64,000 nt of DNA from Nakamurella alba (GTDB lineage: Bacteria; Actinomycetota; Actinomycetes; Mycobacteriales; Nakamurellaceae): NCBI RefSeq assembly GCF_009707545.1, contig NZ_WLYK01000018.1, positions 1 to 64,000 on the forward strand. Direction: 5' to 3'. A program made the position numbers and the translations under genes. Each line of letters opens with the position of its first letter. Position 1 is the first letter of the stretch. A model generated the notes under the pieces. That model searched no databases. It was given only the letters and a program-made list of their open reading frames with translations, and was not told the DNA's origin. Below are positions 53,129-61,295 of this stretch, one piece after another.

Positions 53129-53943
53129 GCCCGGGATCCCATCCACAGCGTCAGGGCCACGATGGCACCCATACCCACCAGGAAGGCGACCAGACCTTCG
53201 GGGGCGGGGCCGAAGCCGCCGAGGGCGTACCCGCCCGGATCGACGGTGGCCTTGTTGTTCTGGACGAAGGCGACGATGGCCGCCTTCTCCTCCGGGGTCA
53301 GCTGGGCGTCACCGAACTTGGGCATGTTCTCCGGGCCGGAGAGCATGGCCGCGTAGATCTCCTTGTCGGTGGCCTGGTCCAGGTTCGGGGCGTACTTGCC
53401 CTGCGACAGCGCGCCGCCCTGGCCGGTGAAGTTGTGGCACGAGGCGCAGTTCAGCCGGTACAGCTCGCCGCCCTTGGAGACCTCGGCGGTGTCGATCAGC
53501 GCGGCCTCCTCGGTCGGCAGCTCGGGGCCGCCGCCCAGGCTCTGCACGTACGCCTCGATCGCCGCGATCTCGGTCTCGTCGAAGAACGGCTCCTTGCGCG
53601 GCATCTGCGCCGCGTTCTCCACGGCCGGCATGCGGCCGGTGGCGACCTGGAAGTACACGGCCGCCGAGCCGACACCGATCAGCGACGGGCCGCGGTCCAG
53701 CACGCCCTGCAGGTTCGCGCCGTGGCAGGTGATGCAGGAGCTGTCGTACAGCTGCTTGCCCTTGGCGATGGTCTCTGCGTCGACGGAAGCGGCAGCGGCC
53801 GCCTCCGGCTGCGGGGCGACGGCGGCGTAGGCGAAGCCCATCGCGGTGAGCGCGAAGAGCAGCGCCAGACCGCCGGTGATCCGGCGCATCGCCTTGGAAC
53901 GGCGACGGGGCCGGAAGAAGTTTCGCGCTGGTCGGGCGCTCAT
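53125..53943 (-). CDS. qcrC: Di-haem cytochrome c of the bcc complex
   Basis: 272 residues. N-terminal signal/anchor helix, two CxxCH haem sites (CITCHG and CASCHN) in tandem cytochrome c domains, and a C-terminal membrane helix (LVAFLVGMGAIVALTLWM). The two haems replace a soluble cytochrome c and wire bcc directly to aa3. ATG 53943 has GAGGTG 8 nt upstream; GTG 53952 is less likely. Confidence 0.97.
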   Translation of the reverse strand: MSARPARNFFRPRRRSKAMRRITGGLALLFALTAMGFAYAAVAPQPEAAAAASVDAETIAKGKQLYDSSCITCHGANLQGVLDRGPSLIGVGSAAVYFQVATGRMPAVENAAQMPRKEPFFDETEIAAIEAYVQSLGGGPELPTEEAALIDTAEVSKGGELYRLNCASCHNFTGQGGALSQGKYAPNLDQATDKEIYAAMLSGPENMPKFGDAQLTPEEKAAIVAFVQNNKATVDPGGYALGGFGPAPEGLVAFLVGMGAIVALTLWMGSRA

Positions 53944-53973
53944 GCAGGACACCTCGTGATCGGATCGCGGCGG

Positions 53974-54009
53974 CTGGAACTGGTACTGCTGCTGGAACTG
54001 GTACTGCTG
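53974..54009. repeat. Perfect tandem duplication of 18 bp before qcrC
   Basis: CTGGAACTGGTACTGCTG occurs twice head to tail in the 87-bp gap between ctaE and qcrC. Confidence 0.95.
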
Positions 54010-54030
54010 CGGCTGGCGGAGCGGATGCGG

Positions 54031-54648
54031 CTATCTGATGACGTAGATGGTCAGGAACAGGCCGATCCACACGACGTCGACGAAGTGCCAGTAGTACGAC
54101 ACGACGATGGCGCTGGTGGCCTGGGCCGGGGTGAACTTCGACATCTTGGTGCGGGCGATCAGGATGACGAACCCGATCAACCCGCCGATGACGTGCAGGC
54201 CGTGGAAGCCGGTGGTCAGGTAGAAGACCGTGCCGTAGGCCGAGGACGAGAGCGTGGTGCCCTCCTCGACCAGGTGCAGGTACTCGAAGGCCTGGCCGCC
54301 GACGAAGATCGCGCCCATCACCAGGGTGATCAGGTACCAGCGGCGGAGACCGAAGACGTCTCCGCGCTCGGCGGCGAACACGCCCCACTGGCAGGTGAAG
54401 GACGAGGCCACCAGGATGATCGTGAAGGTCAACGCGTAGGGGACGTTGAGCACGGTGTCCGGCGGCGGCCAGCTGCCGGTGGCATTGGTCGCGCGGGCGG
54501 TGAAGTAGATGCCGAACAGGCCGGCGAAGAACATCAACTCGCTGGCCAGCCAGACCACCACGCCGACGCTGACCATGTTCGGCCGGTTCAGCGTGTGGAT
54601 CCGCGAGCTGAAGGCGGGGGGACCCGATCGGTCGGTCGCAGTCGTCAC
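54031..54648 (-). CDS. ctaE: Cytochrome aa3 oxidase subunit III
   Basis: 205 residues with five membrane helices, the short actinobacterial form. [19 protein letters not shown] and [13 protein letters not shown] and [15 protein letters not shown] are subunit III signatures. First gene of ctaE-qcrC-qcrA-qcrB. GTG start. The upstream 195-bp gap contains two palindromic candidate operators. Confidence 0.97.
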   Translation of the reverse strand: MTTATDRSGPPAFSSRIHTLNRPNMVSVGVVVWLASELMFFAGLFGIYFTARATNATGSWPPPDTVLNVPYALTFTIILVASSFTCQWGVFAAERGDVFGLRRWYLITLVMGAIFVGGQAFEYLHLVEEGTTLSSSAYGTVFYLTTGFHGLHVIGGLIGFVILIARTKMSKFTPAQATSAIVVSYYWHFVDVVWIGLFLTIYVIR

Positions 54649-54697
54649 GGAAGGATTATGGACCGCCGAGGTGGCCCGTGTCCCTGCGGGTTGCCCC

Positions 54698-54719
54698 TGT
54701 GATCCGGATCGCGATCACA
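54698..54719. promoter_or_regulatory. TGTGATC-N8-GATCACA inverted repeat upstream of ctaE
   Basis: Perfect 7-bp arms 8 bp apart, 50 bp before the ctaE start. Half-sites resemble Crp/GlxR sites, but those need TGTGA-N6-TCACA; here the TGTGA/TCACA spacing is 12. Confidence 0.45.
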
Positions 54720-54751
54720 TGGGAACCATCTGTGCAGGTCACGGCTCGAAA

Positions 54752-54773
54752 AAATCTTCGACAATTTGTCGAA
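54752..54773. promoter_or_regulatory. Perfect 17-bp palindrome TTCGACAA-T-TTGTCGAA upstream of ctaE
   Basis: The palindrome spans 54757-54773 and sits 109 bp before ctaE and about 71 bp before the divergent receiver gene. With the AAATC to its left it matches 47304-47321 at 17 of 18 positions. Confidence 0.65.
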
Positions 54774-54843
54774 ACCGGGGCCTTCGGCGCGCCGTGACGG
54801 CCGCCCGGAGCGGGTCCGGGGGTGCGGCCCTACGATCAAGGTC

Positions 54844-55254
54844 ATGAGCAACCCGGTCGTCCTGGTCTACAGCCACCGTCCCGAGGTCCGCGACGCGATC
54901 GTCACCGCCGTCGGCCGGCGTCCGGCGGCCGACGTGGGGCGGATCGACTTCCTCGAGGCCGGCACCGTCGCCGAGGTGCTCGCCGCGGTCGAGGACCGCG
55001 CGGCGGACGTGCTGATCCTGGACGGCGAGGCGCAGCCGACGGGTGGCATGGGGATCGCCCGGCAGGTGCACATGGAGACCCGCGACCCGGCGCAGGTGCC
55101 GCCGATCGTGCTCACCGTCCGGCGGGCCGCCGATCGCTGGTTGGCCACCTGGGCCCGGGTGGACGAGATCCTGGTCCACCCGCTGGACCCGGTGACCGCG
55201 GCCGCCGCCGTGGCGGACGTGCTCCGCCGGCTGCCCCAGCGACTCGGCTCGTGA
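54844..55254 (+). CDS. Stand-alone receiver-domain-like protein
   Basis: 136 residues with a CheY-like alternation. [19 protein letters not shown] begins strand 1 but lacks the usual acidic pair; [10 protein letters not shown] gives a possible phospho-acceptor Asp; the switch Lys is replaced in ILVHPLDP. No output domain. Probably an atypical response regulator. TACGAT (54831-54836) is 8 nt before the ATG. Overlaps trpD by GTGA and diverges from ctaE. Confidence 0.75.
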   Translation: MSNPVVLVYSHRPEVRDAIVTAVGRRPAADVGRIDFLEAGTVAEVLAAVEDRAADVLILDGEAQPTGGMGIARQVHMETRDPAQVPPIVLTVRRAADRWLATWARVDEILVHPLDPVTAAAAVADVLRRLPQRLGS

Positions 55255-56309
55255 CCGGGACCGATCCCGGCGCACCCACCTGGCCCGGTCTGCTGACCCG
55301 GCTGCTCAAGAACGAGGACCTCCCCGCGTCCGACACCTCCTGGGTGATGGACCGGGTGATGACGGGCGAGGCCACCCCGGCCCAGATCGCCGGTGTTGCG
55401 GTCGCGCTGCGGTGCAAGGGCGAGACGCCGGAGGAGATCGCCGGGTTCGCGGCCTCGATGCTGGCCCACGCCGTCCGGGTGCCGATCGACGCAGGCGTCG
55501 CTGCCGTGGACATCGTCGGCACCGGCGGCGACCGGTCCAACACCGTCAACATCTCGACGATGGCGGCCGTGGTGGTCGCAGCAGCCGGTGCCGTGGTGGT
55601 CAAGCACGGCAACCGCGCCGCCTCCAGCAAGTGCGGGTCCGCCGACCTGGTCGAGGCACTGGGCATCCCGCTGACCCTGGGGGCTGACGGCGTCGCCGCG
55701 ACGGTCCGCGAGCTGGGCATCGGCTTCTGCTTCGCACCGGTCTTCCACCCGTCGTTCCGGCACGCCGGACCGCCGCGGCGGGAGCTGGGCGTCCCGACTT
55801 TCTTCAACTTCCTCGGCCCGCTGACCAACCCGGCGCAGCCGGGCGCCAGCGCGATCGGCTGCGGGAACGCCGCGATGGCCCCGGTGATGGCCGAGGTGTT
55901 CGCCCGGCGCGGCGCGCAGGTGCTGCTGTTCCGCGGCGACGACGGGCTGGACGAGCTGACCACGACCACCACCTCGACGGTGTGGGTGGTCCGCGACGGC
56001 GCGGTGACGGCGCAGACGCTGGATCCGGTGGACCTGGGCATCGCCCGGGCCGGGATCGAGGACCTGCGCGGCGGCGACGTGTCGGTGAACCTGGGGGTGG
56101 CCCGGGAACTGTTCGCCGGCGCCACCGGACCGGTGCGGGACGCCGTGGTGCTCAACGCCGCCGCGGCGCTGGCTGCGCACGCCGGGCTCACCGGCGATCT
56201 GGCCGCCGACCTCGCCGCCGGGGTGAGCCGGGCGGCCGAGGCTCTGGACGACGGCCGCTGCGAGCGCCTGGTGTCCCGGTGGTCGGAGCTGGCCGTCACA
56301 CTGGCCTGA
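55251..56309 (+). CDS. trpD: Anthranilate phosphoribosyltransferase
   Basis: 352 residues. [18 protein letters not shown] binds [26 protein letters not shown] and [16 protein letters not shown] bind anthranilate, and [16 protein letters not shown] follows. Makes phosphoribosyl-anthranilate in tryptophan synthesis. As in M. tuberculosis it is apart from other trp genes and beside ctaE. GTG overlaps the receiver gene stop. Confidence 0.96.
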   Translation: MTGTDPGAPTWPGLLTRLLKNEDLPASDTSWVMDRVMTGEATPAQIAGVAVALRCKGETPEEIAGFAASMLAHAVRVPIDAGVAAVDIVGTGGDRSNTVNISTMAAVVVAAAGAVVVKHGNRAASSKCGSADLVEALGIPLTLGADGVAATVRELGIGFCFAPVFHPSFRHAGPPRRELGVPTFFNFLGPLTNPAQPGASAIGCGNAAMAPVMAEVFARRGAQVLLFRGDDGLDELTTTTTSTVWVVRDGAVTAQTLDPVDLGIARAGIEDLRGGDVSVNLGVARELFAGATGPVRDAVVLNAAAALAAHAGLTGDLAADLAAGVSRAAEALDDGRCERLVSRWSELAVTLA

Positions 56310-56321
56310 GCCGGCCCGGGG

Positions 56322-56597
56322 TCAGGAGCCGATCGAGAAGGCGTCGTCGGTGTCCCGGCCGGAGTAGGACCGGAACGCGATGTGGGTGACGGTGCGGATC
56401 ACGCCGTCCACCTTCGAGATGTGGCCCGGCACCAGCGCCGCGATCTCCTCGTGACCGGCGGCGGAGGTGATCGCGATCAGGTCGACGTCCCCGGCGCAGG
56501 ACCACACCTGGTCCACGCCCGGCAGGTCGGCGATCGCCTGGGCCGCTTCCTGGATCCGGTCGGCCTCGACGTCGATCAGCACGATGGCGGTGACCAT
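56322..56597 (-). CDS. Stand-alone Lrp/AsnC ligand-binding (RAM) domain
   Basis: 91 residues. VTAIVLIDVEADRIQEAAQAI, DLPGVDQVWSCAGDVDLIAIT and VDGVIRTVTHIAF are the RAM-domain pattern. No HTH, so it must act with a partner or as an amino-acid sensor. The start ATG at 56597 is behind a GGAGC site. Convergent with trpD; both stop codons form CCTGA...TCAGG. Confidence 0.9.
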   Translation of the reverse strand: MVTAIVLIDVEADRIQEAAQAIADLPGVDQVWSCAGDVDLIAITSAAGHEEIAALVPGHISKVDGVIRTVTHIAFRSYSGRDTDDAFSIGS

Positions 56598-56658
56598 GGG
56601 GCGGCTCCTTCGCGGGTTGTTGTGCCGCTGCAGGGTATCCAGCAGGGGACAGGACGGT

Positions 56659-56687
56659 TGAACAGGAGCGGGCCGGGCGCCGTAGTC
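56659..56687 (+). promoter_or_regulatory. Candidate ECF-type promoter of the sigma gene
   Basis: TGAACA (56659-56664), 16 bp, CGTAGTC (56681-56687), ending 32 nt before the sigma ATG. The same TGAACA...CGTA pattern precedes the CHRD gene. Confidence 0.55.
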
Positions 56688-56718
56688 ACCGCGAACGTCC
56701 CTGCGAACCGGAGGTCGG

Positions 56719-57291
56719 ATGCGGCGAAGAGGTGTGTTGAGGCGGGTCGGCGGTACGTCCGACGGCCCGCGGCTCGAGGACGAGTCGGACCTGCGGGTCG
56801 CCTACGACGCGCACGGTCCCGAGCTGTACCGCTTCGCGCTGCGTCAGCTCGGTGACGAGGGTGGTGCGCAGGACGTGGTCCAGGAGGTGTTCCTGCGGGC
56901 ATGGCGCTCCTCGTCCTCGTTCGACCCCGAGCTGGCCAGCCTGCGGGTGTGGCTGTTCGCGATCGCCCGCAACGTGGTCATCGACGAGGCCCGGCGCGCC
57001 GGGGTCCGGCCCTGGCAGCGCACCCTGGCCGCGCCCGACCGCGAGCACGACAACGTCGCCGCCGCTCCCCGGATCGACGACCAGGTGATGGACCGGTGGA
57101 TCGTCGAGGAGGCGCTGCGCCGGATCAGCCCGGAGCACCGCACCGCGGTGGTCGAGCTGCACCTCCGCGGCCGGCCGCCGACCGAGGTGGCCGCAGAACA
57201 AGGGGTCCCGCCCGGGACGCTCCGGAGCAGGTTGTTCTACGGGTTGAAGGCGCTGAGGGTGGCCATGGACGAGATGGGCGTGGAGCTGTGA
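56719..57291 (+). CDS. ECF RNA polymerase sigma factor
   Basis: 190 residues. Region 2: LRVAYDAHGPELYRFALRQLGDEGGAQDVVQEVFLRAWR; region 4: EALRRISPEHRTAVVELHLRGRPPTEVAAEQGVPPGTLRSRLFYGLKALR (patterns quoted in part). No regions 1 or 3. Operon with its anti-sigma partner by GTGA overlap. Likely recognises the TGAACA...CGTA promoters before itself and the CHRD gene. Context resembles the SigK/RskA branch. Confidence 0.95.
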   Translation: MRRRGVLRRVGGTSDGPRLEDESDLRVAYDAHGPELYRFALRQLGDEGGAQDVVQEVFLRAWRSSSSFDPELASLRVWLFAIARNVVIDEARRAGVRPWQRTLAAPDREHDNVAAAPRIDDQVMDRWIVEEALRRISPEHRTAVVELHLRGRPPTEVAAEQGVPPGTLRSRLFYGLKALRVAMDEMGVEL

Positions 57292-57947
57292 ACGATTCCT
57301 CGCACCGCGAGCTGCGTGAACTGCTCGCCTGGTACGCGACCGGCCGGGCCGACGCCGTCGAGACGGCTGCGGTGGAAGCGCATCTCGACGGCTGCCCGGA
57401 GTGCCGGGCCGAGCTGGCCGAGCTCCGCGGCACCGTGCGTGCCCTCGACCTCGTCGATGTCAACCGGATCGAGGCGCTACCGGCCCCGCCACCGGAGCTG
57501 CGCGAGTCGGTGCTGGAACTCGGCCGGGAGACGTCGTCACCGCGCCGGTCACGGACGCCGCTGCTGCTGGCCGCGGCGGTGGCGGTGCTGCTGGTCGGCG
57601 GCGTGCTGGGCTGGGTACTGCGGCCGCAGCCGGAGGTGGTGGCCGGTCCGCCGACCGAGCCGGTCGCGGTCCAGGTCGACCAGGCGTCGCTGAACGCCTC
57701 CGCCGAGCTGATCAACCACACCTGGGGCGTGGAGATCCAGCTGACGGCGACCGGTTTCGTGCCGGGGGAGGCCTACCGGGTGCGCATCGTCACCACCGAC
57801 GGCGACCGGTCCCCGGCCGGCGAGTTCGTCGGGACCGGGTCGAACTCGATGGAGTGCAACCTGAACTCGGCGGTGCTGCGGCCGGATGCGGCCGGTTTCG
57901 AGGTGCTCTCGGCCGAGGGTGCCGTGGTGCTCACCTCGACCTTCTGA
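57288..57947 (+). CDS. Membrane anti-sigma factor with zinc-binding N-terminus
   Basis: 219 residues. HLDGCPECRAELAEL (HxxxCxxC) is the ZAS-type anti-sigma domain. A single membrane helix (about 88-107) and an extracytoplasmic C-terminal domain (VQVDQASLNASAELINHTWG, ECNLNSAVLRPDAAGFEVLS) follow, like RskA. Holds the sigma factor until proteolysed or triggered at the surface. GTG overlaps the sigma stop. Confidence 0.92.
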   Translation: MNDSSHRELRELLAWYATGRADAVETAAVEAHLDGCPECRAELAELRGTVRALDLVDVNRIEALPAPPPELRESVLELGRETSSPRRSRTPLLLAAAVAVLLVGGVLGWVLRPQPEVVAGPPTEPVAVQVDQASLNASAELINHTWGVEIQLTATGFVPGEAYRVRIVTTDGDRSPAGEFVGTGSNSMECNLNSAVLRPDAAGFEVLSAEGAVVLTSTF

Positions 57948-58008
57948 CCGTGCCTGTTGTATGAAAGACCGAGCGGTACAGCATTTCTCACGAAAGTTGA
58001 GGAACATC

Positions 58009-58036
58009 TGAACATCCGGGCGCGGCGCCCGTATCC
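58009..58036 (+). promoter_or_regulatory. Candidate ECF-type promoter of the CHRD gene
   Basis: TGAACA (58009-58014), 15 bp, CGTATCC (58030-58036), ending 37 nt before the CHRD ATG. Matches the pattern in front of the sigma gene. Confidence 0.6.
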
Positions 58037-58072
58037 ACTGGTGACAACCGTTCGCCAGCAGGAGGAGTGCAG

Positions 58073-58807
58073 ATGTCCACGAAGCGAGTGACCCGGCTCG
58101 GAGCAGCAGCGGCGATGGTCGCGGCCGGTGCGTTGCTGTTCGGGCCGGTCGGCAGCGCCGCCGCGGCCGACGAGGAGGTGGCCGCGCCGGCCACCTTCAC
58201 CTCGGCCTTCACCGCGATGGCCACCCCCGACATGGTCGTGAACGCCGACAACGTGCCCACCCCGGGCACTGCCGGCGCGATGGGGACCTTCAACTATCGG
58301 ATCAACAGCGATCTCGAGATCGTCTGCTACGACATCACCGTCACCGGTATCACGACGCCGTACCAGAGCCCGGCCCGGACGGCGACGCACATCCACCAGG
58401 GCAACGCCGGCTCGGCCGGCCCGCCGCGGCTGGCGTTCCCGAACCCGGTCGAGCAGGCCGACGGCTCGTTCCGCAGCGAGGGCTGCATGCAGGCGCCGTT
58501 CACCACCGGCGTCAAGGACGCGGCGACCGGCGCCGACACCGGTGACGGCTTCAGCCTGAAGCAGATCGAGGCGGATCCGGCCGCGTTCTTCACCGACACC
58601 CACACGGCCGCCAACCCGGCCGGCGCGGTCCGCGGCCAGTTGGTCGCGGTGCCGGTGGGCGGCGTCGAGACCGGCGCCGGTGGCACGGCTGTCGCCGATG
58701 CCGCGGTCGACGAGAGCGGCTTCCCGGCGCTCCCGCTGGCCGGTGGCCTGGCGCTGATGGCCGGTGTCGCCGTGCTGGTCCGCCGACAGGCCGTCGCCGG
58801 CAAGTGA
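58073..58807 (+). CDS. Exported CHRD-domain protein with a C-terminal sorting-like tail
   Basis: 244 residues. Signal peptide to about residue 32 (AAA-A cleavage), then a CHRD domain (GTFNYRINSDLEIVCYDITVTG, THIHQGNAG, NPAGAVRGQL). The C-terminus reads FPALPLAGGLALMAGVAVLVRRQ: a Pro/Leu motif, hydrophobic helix and Arg pair like a cell-wall sorting signal but not LPxTG. ATG 58073 follows GGAGGAG. The stop overlaps the sortase GTG. Confidence 0.88.
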   Translation: MSTKRVTRLGAAAAMVAAGALLFGPVGSAAAADEEVAAPATFTSAFTAMATPDMVVNADNVPTPGTAGAMGTFNYRINSDLEIVCYDITVTGITTPYQSPARTATHIHQGNAGSAGPPRLAFPNPVEQADGSFRSEGCMQAPFTTGVKDAATGADTGDGFSLKQIEADPAAFFTDTHTAANPAGAVRGQLVAVPVGGVETGAGGTAVADAAVDESGFPALPLAGGLALMAGVAVLVRRQAVAGK

Positions 58808-59538
58808 CCCTGCGCCGCACCGACGTGCCGCCCCGACGGACCGGCCCCCGCCGGCCCGTCGGGGCGGTGCTGCTCGTCGCCGCCCTCCTGACGCTCGCGG
58901 GGTGCGCCGGGACGGCCGACACTGCAGCGACCGCAGTGACCACCGGCACCACGTTCACAGCAACAACACCCGAGGCGACGACATCCTCGACCATCACGCG
59001 GTCCCCGAGCCCGTCGTCCGCTCCCAAGCCCTCCCCGACGCCGATCCCGACCCCGACCACCCCGACGCCAACGCCCACCACCCCCACGTCCCAGCCCGGG
59101 ATCCCGGTGTCCGTGTCCGTCCCGTCCATCGGGATCGACGAGCAGCTCATCGATCTCGGGATCGCGGCGGACGGCACGGCGCAGACACCGGAGGACTACT
59201 CGCGGGCGGGCTGGTTCGCCACCGGCGGCCGGCCGGGGCAGTTCGGGCTGCCGACGGTGATCCTCGGGCACGTGGATTCCCTTGACGGGCCGGCGGTGTT
59301 CTTCCGGCTCCGGGACACCGCGGTCGGTGACAGCGTGGCGGTGGGCCTGCAGGACGGGCGCACCGCGACCTACACGGTCACCGCCGTCGACCGGTACCCG
59401 AAGGACGACTTCCCGACCTTCGCCGTCTACGGTGCCACCCCGACCGACACGCTGCGCCTGGTCACCTGCGGCGGCGAGTTCGACCGGGCGGCCGGCAGCT
59501 ACCTCGACAACATCGTGGTCACGGCGGTGCGCGCGTAG
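58804..59538 (+). CDS. Class F sortase with lipobox-like signal
   Basis: 244 residues. A membrane signal ends in LTLAGC (Cys34), a Thr/Pro/Ser linker runs to about 100, then the sortase domain: VILGHVDSLDGPAVFFRL with the catalytic His and LRLVTCGGEFDRAAGSYLDN with the TxTC-like Cys and Arg. GTG start shares GTGA with the CHRD stop. Likely attaches the CHRD protein or other proteins to the cell wall. Confidence 0.92.
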   Translation: MTLRRTDVPPRRTGPRRPVGAVLLVAALLTLAGCAGTADTAATAVTTGTTFTATTPEATTSSTITRSPSPSSAPKPSPTPIPTPTTPTPTPTTPTSQPGIPVSVSVPSIGIDEQLIDLGIAADGTAQTPEDYSRAGWFATGGRPGQFGLPTVILGHVDSLDGPAVFFRLRDTAVGDSVAVGLQDGRTATYTVTAVDRYPKDDFPTFAVYGATPTDTLRLVTCGGEFDRAAGSYLDNIVVTAVRA

Positions 59539-59555
59539 TCCAGCTCCAGGGCAGT

Positions 59556-61295
59556 TCAGCTCCAGGGCCGGCGCAGCAGGTCGCTGCGCGCCAGGTGCGC
59601 GGCGGCGGCGAACGGCCGCCACCGGCCGGCGGCCCGGGCCGGGCTGGACCAGGGCGCGGTGGTGCGGACCAGCCGGGTGCCCGGGGTCTCCACCCAGCGC
59701 AACAGGGTGGTGGTCTCCTCGGCGGAGGCGCCGGGCAGCGGACCGTTGCCCGGCAACGCGGTTTCGGCCGAGGCCTGCAGCAGGTCGACCACCGGCATCG
59801 GGTCGATCCCGCGGCGGGCCCGGCCGGACGCGACCAGCCGGCCGAACCGGATCACCACCAGGTCCCAGCCGCCGTGCCCGTCCGGCTGCGCGGCCACCAT
59901 CTCCTCGATCGCGGCGAAGGCGCCGAGCCGCTGTCGCCGGTCGACGGCGTCGACCAGGGCGGCCAGCCGGTCCCGCACCCGTGCCGCCTGGTCGAAACGT
60001 CCCTGCCCGGACAGCCTCTCGAGTTCCTCCCGCAGCCGGGCCAGCACCTCGTCGGAGCTGCCGCGCACCAGGTCGGCGATCCGCGTCGGGTGGCCGGCGT
60101 AGTCCTCCGCGGACTCCCGCCCGGCGCACGGCGCGCCGCACTTGTCCAGCTCGGCCAGCGCGCACGGGGTGCCCTTCGGGGTGCGCGACAGCCGGACCGA
60201 GCAGCGCCGGATCCGGACCACCTCCTGCAGCGCCTCGACGGCGTTCTGCGCGGCCTGCCGGGTGCCGAACGGCCCGAGGCACACCGACTCCACCAGCGGC
60301 GGGGTGGAGACCACGGAGAGCCGGGGGAACGTCTCCCGGGTCAGTACCACCCAGCTCACCTTGTCGGGCATCCGGGAGCGCTTGTTGTACGGCGGCAGGT
60401 GGGCGGCGATCAGCCGCTGCTCGCGGACGTTCGCCTCCAATCCGTGCGCACACACCACATGGTCGACCCGGACGGCCAGCGTCAGCATCTGCTTGATCCG
60501 GCCACGCAGCTCACCGGCGCCGAAGTACGACCGCACCCGGCGCCGCAGGTTCTTCGACGTGCCGACGTAGAGCACCTCGTCCGAGGGCCCGCGGAACAGG
60601 TAGACCCCGGGGGCCTGCGGCAGGTGGTCGGCGAGGTGCCGTTTGCGGCGCTGGGCCGGTCGGACGTCCCGGCCCAGCTCCTGCAGTTCGGCCAGGCTCT
60701 GCACGCCGAGGCCGCCGAGCCGCTCGAACAGCGCGTGCAGCACGTCCACCGTGGCCCGCGCGTCGTGCAACGCCCGGTGGTCGGGTGTGGTCCGGGCGCC
60801 GAACAGCCGGGCCAGCGCTCCCAGCCGCAGGCTCGGCGCCTCGTCCTTCGACAGCGCGCGCCGGGCCAGCAGCACCGTGTCCAGCACGGCGTTGCCGGGC
60901 CAGGGCAGCCCCTGGCGGGCGCACGCCGCCTTCAGGAAGCCGATGTCGAACCGGGCGTTGTGCGCGACCAGCACGGTGCCGCGGGTGAACTCGAGGAACG
61001 CCGGCAGCACGGCGTCGATCCGCGGCGCATCCATCACCATCGCGTCGGAGATGCCGGTGAGCATGGTGATCTGCGGCGGGATCGCCCGGCCGGGGTCGAC
61101 CAGGGTGGCGAACTCGCCCAGCACCTCGCCGCCGCGCACCTTGACGGCGCCGATCTCGGTGATCATCTCGGTCACCGCGGAACCGCCCGTCGTCTCCAGA
61201 TCGACCACCACGAAGGTGATCTCGCGCAACGGGTCGTCGAGCTCGTCGAACGAGGCCTGGACCTCGATGTCACGGACGGGACTGATGGGACTCAC
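59556..61295 (-). CDS. DEDDh exonuclease fused to a GIY-YIG (UvrC-like) domain
   Basis: 579 residues. Exonuclease: VVDLETTGGS, AHNARFDIGF and HRALHDARATVD (DEDDh residues). GIY-YIG: APGVYLFRGPSDEVLYVGTSKNLRRRVRSYF, about 245-275. The C-terminus has a UvrC-like Cys region (DKCGAPCAGR) and a UVR helix. Equivalent to Rv2191 beside trpD/ctaE. Takes part in DNA repair by inference. GTG 61295 has TACCGT 8 nt upstream. AGCTCCAGGGC is repeated at its 3' edge. Confidence 0.92.
   Translation of the reverse strand: MSPISPVRDIEVQASFDELDDPLREITFVVVDLETTGGSAVTEMITEIGAVKVRGGEVLGEFATLVDPGRAIPPQITMLTGISDAMVMDAPRIDAVLPAFLEFTRGTVLVAHNARFDIGFLKAACARQGLPWPGNAVLDTVLLARRALSKDEAPSLRLGALARLFGARTTPDHRALHDARATVDVLHALFERLGGLGVQSLAELQELGRDVRPAQRRKRHLADHLPQAPGVYLFRGPSDEVLYVGTSKNLRRRVRSYFGAGELRGRIKQMLTLAVRVDHVVCAHGLEANVREQRLIAAHLPPYNKRSRMPDKVSWVVLTRETFPRLSVVSTPPLVESVCLGPFGTRQAAQNAVEALQEVVRIRRCSVRLSRTPKGTPCALAELDKCGAPCAGRESAEDYAGHPTRIADLVRGSSDEVLARLREELERLSGQGRFDQAARVRDRLAALVDAVDRRQRLGAFAAIEEMVAAQPDGHGGWDLVVIRFGRLVASGRARRGIDPMPVVDLLQASAETALPGNGPLPGASAEETTTLLRWVETPGTRLVRTTAPWSSPARAAGRWRPFAAAAHLARSDLLRRPWS

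Noticed and set aside
54698-54719. Canonical Crp/GlxR binding site
   Set aside because: TGTGA and TCACA are 12 bp apart rather than 6; kept only as an inverted repeat of unknown function.
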